From the NCBI RefSeq assembly GCF_006443095.1, contig NZ_VFWZ01000002.1, positions 1,302,001 to 1,366,000 of the forward strand: 64,000 nucleotides of DNA, written 5' to 3'. The notes below the pieces were generated by a model, which worked only from the letters and a program-made list of their open reading frames with translations, ran no database searches and was not told the origin of the DNA. The stretch is from Aquimarina algicola. Lineage in GTDB: Bacteria > Bacteroidota > Bacteroidia > Flavobacteriales > Flavobacteriaceae. Every line of letters begins with the position of its first letter. Positions within the stretch are counted from its first letter, which is position 1. A program made the translations under genes and the position numbers. Of this stretch, positions 49,039-56,933 are shown in pieces.

Positions 49039-49884
49039 ATGAATACAGTTAGATGTATTGCAAGACTAGATGTCAAAGGCCCAAATCTGGTAAAAGGGAT
49101 TCACCTTGAAGGACTAAGAGTTTTAGGTAGGCCAGAGGTTTTTAGTGAATATTATTATAAGCAAGGAGCAGATGAGCTATTCTATCAGGATGTTGTTGCG
49201 AGTTTATATGAAAGAAATGGTCTTCATGATTTAATTTCTAAAGTAGCTAAATTTAGCTTTATACCATTAACTGTTGGTGGTGGTATTAGAAGTATTGATG
49301 ATATCAAGAAAATGCTTAAAGCCGGAGCAGATAAAGTAGCCATTAATACTGCAGCCATTAATAACCCTAGCTTGATTTCGGAGGCGGCCGAAGTATTTGG
49401 TTCGTCGACTATTGTGATTGCTGTCGAAGCGTCAAAACAAAGTGATGGCTCTTATCTTGCATATACCGATAATGGAAGAGAACATACAGGTGTTGATGCA
49501 ATAAAGTGGGCTCAGCAAGCAGCAGAACTTGGAGCAGGTGAAATTGTTGTAACTTCAATCGATAATGAAGGAACAGGCGTAGGATTTGATACCGAATTAA
49601 TAAACAAAATATCATCTACAGTTTCAGTACCTGTAATTGCACATGGAGGAGCAGGAAAACCCGAACATATAACCGATGCTATTGAAGCAAAAGCCAATGC
49701 ACTTGCTTTTGCCTCTGTACTGCATTATGATTATATAGCAAACAATGATTCTTCAGCTTCAGAAGAAGAAGGAAATACCGAATTTTTGAAAAAGAATATG
49801 TCCTTTAATAAAATTAAACCTTTTAGTATTAAGGACATCAAAAAATATATGCATAATAATAATATTCCCTGTAGAACATTATGA
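49039..49884 (+). CDS. HisF-like ammonia-channel subunit of sugar amidotransferase system
   Basis: The 281-residue (beta/alpha)8 protein is clearly HisF-like: D11 in IARLDVKG, GADELFYQDV, VGGGIRSIDDIKKM and AHGGAGKPEH phosphate loops. Authentic HisF has a second catalytic Asp at position 130. Here residue 130 is Glu (VIAVEASK). There is also an acidic insert after AFASVLHYD (SSASEEEGNTE). With HisH-like and PP-loop amidotransferase genes adjacent and no other his genes, it is inferred to act like Pseudomonas HisF2. It would not make imidazole glycerol phosphate but would carry glutamine-derived ammonia to the sugar amidotransferase. It overlaps the next start by ATGA. Confidence 0.85.
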   Translation: MNTVRCIARLDVKGPNLVKGIHLEGLRVLGRPEVFSEYYYKQGADELFYQDVVASLYERNGLHDLISKVAKFSFIPLTVGGGIRSIDDIKKMLKAGADKVAINTAAINNPSLISEAAEVFGSSTIVIAVEASKQSDGSYLAYTDNGREHTGVDAIKWAQQAAELGAGEIVVTSIDNEGTGVGFDTELINKISSTVSVPVIAHGGAGKPEHITDAIEAKANALAFASVLHYDYIANNDSSASEEEGNTEFLKKNMSFNKIKPFSIKDIKKYMHNNNIPCRTL

Positions 49885-50537
49885 AAAATAAAGACAACTT
49901 TAAATTAACGATCATTGACTATGGATCAAGTAATTTATATAGTGTAATCAATGCCTGCAAGACTTTTGGAATAGAGCCTGAGGTGTCGAGCGACCATAAT
50001 ACCATTAAAAATGCTGATGCTGTTATTTTGCCTGGTGTGGGTGCATTCAACGAAGCCATGTCTAATTTACAAAGACTGGGCTTAATAGAGCCTATAAAAG
50101 AGTTTGCACAATCAGGTAAACCATTTATGGGTATATGTTTAGGATTACACCTTTTGTTTGAAAGAAGTGCAGAATTTGGAAACACTGAAGGTCTGGGTTT
50201 AATTAAGGGAAGTATCAAAAAATTTCCATCCAATATGGAACAAAATTTTAAAGTTCCTCAGATAGGATGGAATCTAATTAACAAAGCAGACAATAACAAC
50301 TGGGAAAAGTCTCCTTTTAGTACGATAAAAGAAGGAGCTTTTATGTATTTTGTACATTCATTTTATGCAGATGCAGAAGATCCAGAGGTGATTCTTTCTA
50401 AAACAAAATTTAATGATGTTACCTATTGCTCTTCAATTCTAAAAAATAATATCTTTGCCACACAATTTCATCCAGAAAAAAGTGGTGATTTAGGATTAGA
50501 AATCTATAAAAACTGGTTTAGTAATATAATACAATAA
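49881..50537 (+). CDS. HisH-like glutamine amidotransferase subunit
   Basis: The 218-residue class I glutaminase has an intact triad: C86 in GICLGLH, H197 and E199 in QFHPEKSG. Other HisH motifs are DYGSSNLYSV, LPGVGAFNEAM and VPQIGWN. It should hydrolyse glutamine to ammonia when docked to the HisF-like partner encoded just upstream. Start codons are translationally coupled. The PP-loop amidotransferase starts 3 bases after its stop. Confidence 0.92.
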   Translation: MKNKDNFKLTIIDYGSSNLYSVINACKTFGIEPEVSSDHNTIKNADAVILPGVGAFNEAMSNLQRLGLIEPIKEFAQSGKPFMGICLGLHLLFERSAEFGNTEGLGLIKGSIKKFPSNMEQNFKVPQIGWNLINKADNNNWEKSPFSTIKEGAFMYFVHSFYADAEDPEVILSKTKFNDVTYCSSILKNNIFATQFHPEKSGDLGLEIYKNWFSNIIQ

Positions 50538-50540
50538 GAC

Positions 50541-51836
50541 ATGAATAGTTTTGATGTTCCCATGGAAGAACGCATTAAAAGAGGTTGGTATAATGCGGAT
50601 ACAACAAATTTGAAAGAAGAATTACCAGCTTTTTATGGATTACCTTCAGAGGTGAAATTCTGTACTGAATGTGCCATGTCTAATCAAAGACCTACATCTG
50701 CAGTAGAATTCAAGCATACAAAAGACAGTAAGAAAACAACAATGAACTTTGATGAAAATGATGTTTGTGATGCGTGTAGGACAGCAGAAAAAAAGGAGAA
50801 TATTGATTGGGATAAACGAGAGCAAGAATTAATTAAACTATTAGACAAATATAGAAGAACAGATGGCGGTTATGATTGTCTTGTTCCTGGTAGTGGAGGA
50901 AAAGACAGTGCATATCAAGCTCATGTTTTGAAGTATAAATATGGAATGAACCCTCTGACGATTACATGGCCACCTATTTTGTATACTGAATATGGATATG
51001 AGAATTGGAAAAACTGGATAGATAAAGGAGGTTTTGATAATTACTCTTTCAGAAGAAATGGAAGTGTCATGAAATTGTTAACCAAATTATCAATAGAAAA
51101 CTTATTTCACCCTTTTCAAACATTTATTCTAGGACAAAAAAACTTGGCTCCCAAATTTGCTGCTAAATTTGATATTCCATTAATTTTTTATGGAGAAAAT
51201 GAAGCCGAATACGGTAACCCTATTGCAGATAATAGTACTTCTTTAAGAGATAAATCATACTATAGTTTTAATAATATTGATGAAATATACCTTGGAGGTC
51301 TATCTGTAAAAGAAATTCAGGAAAAATATGATGTGAGATTATCTGACCTCATGTCTTTTTTCCCACCGACGCAAAAAGAACTAGAAAATAAAGATATCGA
51401 GGTACATTATTTGGGATATTACCTAAAATGGACTCCTCAAGAAGTATATTATTATGCGACCGAAAATACTGGTTTCAAAGCAAGACCATTTAGAACACAA
51501 GGAACATACAGTAAATATAATAGTATTGATGATAAAATAGATGATTTGCACTATTTTACAACGTATATAAAGTTCGGAATCGGAAGAGCTACTTATGATG
51601 CTTCTCAAGAGATAAGAAACAAGCACATCACAAGAGAAGAAGGTCAAGCGTTAGTAAGAAGGTTTGATGGAGAATTCCCAGACAAGTATTTCAGCAATAT
51701 TATGGAATACATCGATATGGAAGAAGATGAATTTTTCAAACTTACAGATAAATTCAGGTCTCCTCATTTATGGGCGAAAGTCGACGGAGAATGGAAATTA
51801 AGACATAATGTTAATAAAACAGGAGTCAACGATTAA
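50541..51836 (+). CDS. N-acetyl sugar amidotransferase (WbpG/PseA/PtmG-type)
   Basis: The 431-residue protein has an ATP pyrophosphatase PP-loop at residues 118-123 (GSGGKDSAYQ). Two Cys pairs at the N-terminus (CTECAMSNQRP and CDACRTAEKK) probably bind zinc. Further motifs are GENEAEYGNP and YYLKWTPQEVYYYA. Family members replace the carbonyl oxygen of a sugar N-acetyl group with ammonia, making an acetamidino group, as shown for WbpG in Pseudomonas and PseA/PtmG in Campylobacter. The preceding HisF-like and HisH-like genes provide the ammonia. The likely target is the nonulosonic acid made by this locus, but a precursor sugar cannot be excluded. Confidence 0.9.
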   Translation: MNSFDVPMEERIKRGWYNADTTNLKEELPAFYGLPSEVKFCTECAMSNQRPTSAVEFKHTKDSKKTTMNFDENDVCDACRTAEKKENIDWDKREQELIKLLDKYRRTDGGYDCLVPGSGGKDSAYQAHVLKYKYGMNPLTITWPPILYTEYGYENWKNWIDKGGFDNYSFRRNGSVMKLLTKLSIENLFHPFQTFILGQKNLAPKFAAKFDIPLIFYGENEAEYGNPIADNSTSLRDKSYYSFNNIDEIYLGGLSVKEIQEKYDVRLSDLMSFFPPTQKELENKDIEVHYLGYYLKWTPQEVYYYATENTGFKARPFRTQGTYSKYNSIDDKIDDLHYFTTYIKFGIGRATYDASQEIRNKHITREEGQALVRRFDGEFPDKYFSNIMEYIDMEEDEFFKLTDKFRSPHLWAKVDGEWKLRHNVNKTGVND

Positions 51837-51891
51837 ATACTAAATAACTTAGGTATTTAAGGTTTTAGTATATACAATATATGATAAGTAG

Positions 51892-53340
51892 ATGAAAGCG
51901 ATTAAGAGTACTGGAATTTTGTTGCTTTCAGAGATTTTATCAAAAGGAATTGCATTTCTTTTGGTGCCTCTATATTCTTATGTTGTTGAACCTAAAGATT
52001 TTGGTAAAGTAGCAATTCTTCAATTGCTCTTTACCGTTTTTTTTTTAATAGTCTCATTTTCTTTAAATAGTACTTTTGATAAATACTTTTTTGATAAAAA
52101 GTTCAAATCAACAGATTCTCTTTTTTCTACAATTTTGGTAGTACAGATACTAGCAGTTGTTTTTGGAAGTAGCCTTTACATTCTATTAGGATCTAAACTT
52201 GCCTTGTTTTTAGAAATCAAAAACGCTTTATATTTAGATTTAGTTTTTTATACTTCTATTATTGCTGTTTTTTTTCCTGTTGTTAATTCTTATTTGATTT
52301 GTAGTGGCCAAATAAAAAGAGCAGGTATCTATGCGATATTAATATCTATGATAAGAAGCACTATGGCCTTGGTATTAGTTCTTAATATGAAGGATAAAAT
52401 ATTGGCCATTATTCTTGCGAATTTTGTGGAACACTTGTCTGGGTTGATACTATCTTTACCTTATTACTTTAAAAGGCTTAAATTGCGTTTAATTGAAAAA
52501 AATAAAATAAGAGAACTAATAGTATATTCTTGTTTGTTTTTCCCAAGCTCGTTCTCTGTTTTTTTTGTTAAATTTTCTGATAGACTTATGATCCAATATT
52601 TTTTAAATTATCAAAGTCTTGGTATTTATTCGATGGGAACTCGCTTGGTTAATATACCCGGTCAATTTATTTCAACTATTAATAAAAACTTTACGCCTCA
52701 AATGTATCAAAGTATTAGTGAGAATGATACAACCAAATTAAATCAATTAATAAGACTATTTTTGGCAGCAATATTTGTATTATTATCTGGTCTGATACTT
52801 TTTTCAAAAGAATTATTCTTGATCATAGGAGGTGATTATAAAAATGCATATACTGTTTTTATTATATTATCTTTATGTTCATATTTTAATGGATATAATC
52901 TTATAATACAACCTGTTAAAACATATTTCAAAAAATATGTGAAATACAAATCCATGATTTGGGTAAGTATCGGAGTCATAAATATTATATTAAATATTAT
53001 TTTTATTCCTATTTATGGAATTAATGGAGCGGCGGCAGTTACAGCTATATCGTATTTAATTTCTATTCCCTTTAGCTATTATTATGCTAGAAAAGCATAC
53101 AAAGAAAATTATTATTTAAAATGGTTTATGCTTTCGTCAGTTGTGCTTTTTTCAATATCATTGTTGCTGATATTTTACAAAAATGAAAATTCTATTCTCG
53201 AATTTTTTATAAGGTTATTATCTTTTTTATTGATAGGATATATCTTTTTAAGTAAACTTATAGATATTAGAGAGTGGTCTATTAAGTTGCATAGCTTTAT
53301 TATTAAAAAAATAAGGGCGTTCAACAATAATAAAAAATGA
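51892..53340 (+). CDS. Wzx-type lipopolysaccharide/oligosaccharide flippase
   Basis: The 482-residue protein has about 12-14 hydrophobic segments and the MATE-like polysaccharide exporter pattern: an N-terminal SEILSKGIAFLLVPLYSY, then KDFGKVAILQL, a central LMIQYFLNYQSLGIYSMG and YGINGAAAVTAISYLIS late in the protein. It would move undecaprenyl-linked repeat units across the inner membrane. Candidate transferase and polymerase genes follow at once. The 55-base gap before it has a weak AT-rich dyad only. Confidence 0.85.
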   Translation: MKAIKSTGILLLSEILSKGIAFLLVPLYSYVVEPKDFGKVAILQLLFTVFFLIVSFSLNSTFDKYFFDKKFKSTDSLFSTILVVQILAVVFGSSLYILLGSKLALFLEIKNALYLDLVFYTSIIAVFFPVVNSYLICSGQIKRAGIYAILISMIRSTMALVLVLNMKDKILAIILANFVEHLSGLILSLPYYFKRLKLRLIEKNKIRELIVYSCLFFPSSFSVFFVKFSDRLMIQYFLNYQSLGIYSMGTRLVNIPGQFISTINKNFTPQMYQSISENDTTKLNQLIRLFLAAIFVLLSGLILFSKELFLIIGGDYKNAYTVFIILSLCSYFNGYNLIIQPVKTYFKKYVKYKSMIWVSIGVINIILNIIFIPIYGINGAAAVTAISYLISIPFSYYYARKAYKENYYLKWFMLSSVVLFSISLLLIFYKNENSILEFFIRLLSFLLIGYIFLSKLIDIREWSIKLHSFIIKKIRAFNNNKK

Positions 53341-53356
53341 TTTTGAATTATTACTT

Positions 53357-54379
53357 ATGAGAGATAGAGCCATTGCCATAGTAGAGTCTCCTCTACAGTT
53401 GATAAATGCAAATGAATATATTAAGAAATATGCTTTAGAGTCTAAAACAGATTTTTACTTTGTAAGTTCTAGAGGAACACATAACCTTGATCAATTAAGG
53501 AGTACATACAAAGCTTTGAAATTAAAAGGAAAAGTTTTTGAAGTAAGTGTATTGAATATAGATAAGAGTATTGTAACTAGGTTAAGTTTTTATTTAAAAA
53601 TAATAAGAGCTGCTAGAAAAATGCCAAAAAATTACTCTTTAGTTTTAGTTGGACATATGCTATCCATCTATCAAAATGTTCTTGCCAATACGATAAAAAA
53701 TTCAGAATGTATTTACTTGGATGATGGCAATGCATCAGTAGCTCAAATCAAACAATTAAAAAAAGAAAAAATTAAATCATTTTCTCCATTCTCAAAAAGA
53801 ATATTTCCTTTGCTATTGGGTTTTAATGTCAACTTAAGATATGGAAAAAAAGGCCTTAATTACTTTACCATTTATAAAGATTTAATTGTTGAGAACCACC
53901 CTTACTTATGTTTTGACATCAATGATCTGGAATATTTAAAAAGTGAATATGGAAAAAAAGAAATAAATAAAAATTTTGTTTACTTTATAGGAACACCATT
54001 TTACTGGAATAATAAATCTTATGAAAACTTTGAACAGGATATTAAGAAGGTGTCAGAGTTTTATCAAAACAAAAAAGTATTTTATTTTCCACATAGATAT
54101 GAGAGTAAAGAACAATTAGAAATTATCAATAATTTAGGTTGGAAGATTGTAAAAAACGAACTGCCAATCGAACTTTTATTGATTGAATTAGAAAATCTTC
54201 CTTTAGAATTTGGATTTTTCTACTCTTCAGCTGTTGATAATATTTCTAAATTAATTCCAAATATGAATTTTAAATCTTTTGAAATAGATAATACAGAATT
54301 TTTAGAAGATGGAAAAAATATCTATAAACTCTATAGAAGCTACGAGAAAAAGAATATGATAACGGTTATTAAACTCTAA
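53357..54379 (+). CDS. Sialyltransferase/polysialyltransferase-like glycosyltransferase (candidate nonulosonate transferase)
   Basis: The 340-residue protein has no membrane helix. It opens with AIAIVESPLQLINANEY, the style of GT52/polysialyltransferase-like enzymes, and has a YLDDGNAS motif (D122-D123-G124) comparable to the D/E-D-G general-base motif of bacterial sialyltransferases. FPHRYES (H246) stands where an HP motif would be, but the His is followed by Arg. FFYSSAVDN (S290-S291) is comparable to the S/T-S motif. Its position between flippase and polymerase genes, after a complete CMP-nonulosonate pathway, makes it the best candidate to transfer that sugar. The family call is tentative because overall similarity in this group is low. 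Confidence 0.6.
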   Translation: MRDRAIAIVESPLQLINANEYIKKYALESKTDFYFVSSRGTHNLDQLRSTYKALKLKGKVFEVSVLNIDKSIVTRLSFYLKIIRAARKMPKNYSLVLVGHMLSIYQNVLANTIKNSECIYLDDGNASVAQIKQLKKEKIKSFSPFSKRIFPLLLGFNVNLRYGKKGLNYFTIYKDLIVENHPYLCFDINDLEYLKSEYGKKEINKNFVYFIGTPFYWNNKSYENFEQDIKKVSEFYQNKKVFYFPHRYESKEQLEIINNLGWKIVKNELPIELLLIELENLPLEFGFFYSSAVDNISKLIPNMNFKSFEIDNTEFLEDGKNIYKLYRSYEKKNMITVIKL

Positions 54380-54383
54380 AATA

Positions 54384-55781
54384 ATGCTTCTAAAATTTAA
54401 AAAAGAGGTCTATAAATATGGTATTTTAGGTTTTTTATTAAACCTACTACTTTTTTTTTCATTATCTGTACACATTGCTTTTGGTACAGTAGTATTATTA
54501 ATTCTTTTTTTTATTCTAGTAAAGCGGTCCAAATTATTTTTTTGTTTTTTTATTCAAACTATATTTTTTCAAAATACCTATATAGCTTTCTTTTCAGGAA
54601 TAATATCTACTCCGGCCGAATTTAAAATATTACATGGGATTAATTTTCTTTTACCATGTTTATTAACGTTATTCATGTTTAAAAGTAGTTCTGAATATTT
54701 TAGTAAATTCTTTTTTAAGAAAACAATATTGATAATACTTATCCTTATTGCATACTCTATATTTGGTACGATACATTATGGGTTTTTAAATAGTGCTCAA
54801 TACCTAAGGCTTTTCTTAATACCTATTTTATATTTACTTGTAGGTATTTATTTTACCAAAAAATTGTCAATTGACTTTATCAACAAAAACTTAAAGGTAA
54901 TATTCGTAATCTGTACAATATTTACTTTGCTACAATTTCTTTTTCCATTATTAACAAGTCGTTTGCTGAATGATTTAAGCTATTTTAGTATTAAACGAGG
55001 AATTGATAGTTGGAGTGGATTGTTAGAATATTACAAGGGAAAAAGGTTATTTAATATTTCATGGTTTGATATTAGGTCTTATAGGATAGGATCTTTGATA
55101 AAAAGTATGATTTCTCTAGGATATTTTTTAACCATTTTAGGAGTTTACTTTTATTGGCCGAATAAAAAAATTAGATTGTTCTTTATTTTTTTACTTGTTG
55201 CTATAGCTATAAATTCAAAAGGAGCAGTCTTAGTTTTATTTTTTTCAATACTGCTATATTTTTTATTTTACAAATCCAATTTATCTACAGGCTTAGCACT
55301 AACATTCTATCTGATCATAAATATTATGATTATTTATTTGGGATATGAGAAAAGAAATGAACATATTGTTGGTTTCGTTTCTGGTAGCACATATCTTCTT
55401 TCTCTTGGAAACGGTCTAGGTTTTGCAGGTAATTTATCAGATTCTTTATTTACCAGCTGGCGAGGAAACCCTCTACCTGATTTAGGATATTGGACAAGAT
55501 TTCAGAATGGTAGTGAGAGTGTTTACGGTGTGTTGTTTTCTAGCTTAGGAATAAGTTCTTTTATTTATATTTTTTACTTTATAGAGGTTATAAAAATATT
55601 ATTCATTAAACTAAAATCGAAAACAACACATGTCAAAGTTTTAAGAATTCTGGCTATTGTACTTTTTTTACAAGGCATTTATCAAGAAGAAGCGTATTCT
55701 CCTTATTGTTTGGGATTAGTCATGTTTTTGGTTGGATTAAATTTTTATAAAAAAGATGAAGAAGAAACTGTTTCAGTATAG
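54384..55781 (+). CDS. Wzy-like O-antigen/capsule polymerase
   Basis: The 465-residue, very hydrophobic protein has about 10-12 membrane segments and one long periplasmic loop after the middle (LSYFSIKRGIDSWSGLLEYYKG through ISWFDIRSYR), the typical Wzy layout. No catalytic motif is diagnostic in this family. It begins 4 bases after the transferase gene and overlaps the next gene by 26 bases. The alternative is an O-antigen ligase; one of the two adjacent proteins probably polymerises, the other may ligate or polymerise. Confidence 0.65.
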   Translation: MLLKFKKEVYKYGILGFLLNLLLFFSLSVHIAFGTVVLLILFFILVKRSKLFFCFFIQTIFFQNTYIAFFSGIISTPAEFKILHGINFLLPCLLTLFMFKSSSEYFSKFFFKKTILIILILIAYSIFGTIHYGFLNSAQYLRLFLIPILYLLVGIYFTKKLSIDFINKNLKVIFVICTIFTLLQFLFPLLTSRLLNDLSYFSIKRGIDSWSGLLEYYKGKRLFNISWFDIRSYRIGSLIKSMISLGYFLTILGVYFYWPNKKIRLFFIFLLVAIAINSKGAVLVLFFSILLYFLFYKSNLSTGLALTFYLIINIMIIYLGYEKRNEHIVGFVSGSTYLLSLGNGLGFAGNLSDSLFTSWRGNPLPDLGYWTRFQNGSESVYGVLFSSLGISSFIYIFYFIEVIKILFIKLKSKTTHVKVLRILAIVLFLQGIYQEEAYSPYCLGLVMFLVGLNFYKKDEEETVSV

Positions 55782-56901
55782 TCTTTGTATATTGGCCTTT
55801 AGTCTTAGTTTTTCAGAAGACTGGAGTAGTAAAGCGTTAATATTAACAAGTGTTTTGGGGCTTTTTAATATAGAACTAAATAATAAAAGTTTAAAAACTC
55901 CTTTTTTTAAATTGACAGTGTCTTTACTTTTATATGTATTGTTCAACATGGCTTTTATTGCTCAGGACTGGGATGGTCATATTTATATCCTATTAGGATT
56001 ATTACTACTCTTTTTCTTTTTATGGAATTATACAAAGATCGATGAAAAAACATATAAAATCATACCCTTAGCATTCTCTTTTGGTGTTTTTATAGTTGGT
56101 ACAATAAATATGTTTTCTTTCATTTTGTCATCTGGAGCGCAAAAATTTGATCAATTATTCAACTCATGGCATACTTATGCAGTAATTGATATTCATAAAA
56201 TTTATTATGCACTATTTTTATGCCTATCATATGTTTTTATTATTGACTATTTTAATAATAAAAAAGAGAAGTATAAGTATTTGTACATTTCTTTAAGTGT
56301 TGGTTTTTGCTCAATAATGTTATATTATACAGGATCCATGAATGGGTTCTTACTTTTTTTTATAAGCCATTTATTTCTTATACTTTACTATTTTAAGTCA
56401 AACATTAAATCTATTCTTTCAACAGGTATTTTAATAATGCCATTTATCTTAATGTTTCTTTTAGCGATGCCTAAAGTACAAGAAGCTTTCTCAAAAATTG
56501 ATGGAGAAGGATCAAGAATGAGAAATTACAATATTAATAAAGAATTGTTTATGGATGCTCCAATTTTTGGATATGGTATTGGTAAAGAAATAAAAATAAT
56601 GCAAGCCAAAAGAAACCCGAGAAGTTGGGAGTATAAAAATAAATATAATGCACATAATCAATATTTTGAATATTTGATAGGTGGTGGAGTAATCTTGATT
56701 GTAATTATTTTATCACTTTTATTCTTATTAATTTTTCAATCAATTCCAAATAAGTTTAATTTTACCTCTTTGTGTTTTTGTGCTTTCGTATTGTACTCGT
56801 TTTTAATAGAGTCAATACTCAGAAGACACCATGGGATTTTCTTTTTTACTTTCTTTTTAGTCTATTTTTTGTTCGGATTTAGAAGGGTTAATGTCAAGTA
56901 A
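55756..56901 (+). CDS. O-antigen ligase/polymerase-like membrane protein
   Basis: The 381-residue protein has around 10 membrane segments and a C-terminal periplasmic loop bearing FMDAPIFGYGIGKEIK and NAHNQYFEYLIGGGV. This is close to the GxG...HNxYL...xxGxxG signature of the Wzy_C/WaaL family. It is short for a ligase and has an unusual hydrophobic start (FSLSFSEDWSSKALI). The 26-base overlap with the previous gene suggests coupled synthesis. Family-level assignment is fairly sure; polymerase versus ligase is not. Confidence 0.7.
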   Translation: MKKKLFQYSLCILAFSLSFSEDWSSKALILTSVLGLFNIELNNKSLKTPFFKLTVSLLLYVLFNMAFIAQDWDGHIYILLGLLLLFFFLWNYTKIDEKTYKIIPLAFSFGVFIVGTINMFSFILSSGAQKFDQLFNSWHTYAVIDIHKIYYALFLCLSYVFIIDYFNNKKEKYKYLYISLSVGFCSIMLYYTGSMNGFLLFFISHLFLILYYFKSNIKSILSTGILIMPFILMFLLAMPKVQEAFSKIDGEGSRMRNYNINKELFMDAPIFGYGIGKEIKIMQAKRNPRSWEYKNKYNAHNQYFEYLIGGGVILIVIILSLLFLLIFQSIPNKFNFTSLCFCAFVLYSFLIESILRRHHGIFFFTFFLVYFLFGFRRVNVK

Positions 56902-56933
56902 TAACAAACATAGTTTTTAATTTAAAATTTAAA

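Noticed and set aside
49039..50537. A histidine biosynthesis fragment (hisF and hisH)
   Set aside because: No other his genes are present, the HisF-like protein has Glu at the second catalytic position, and both genes are coupled to a sugar amidotransferase gene in a polysaccharide locus.
51837..51891. Terminator before the flippase gene
   Set aside because: The dyad (AAATAC with GTATTT) is AT-only, has a bulge and lacks a proper T-tract; evidence is too weak to list.
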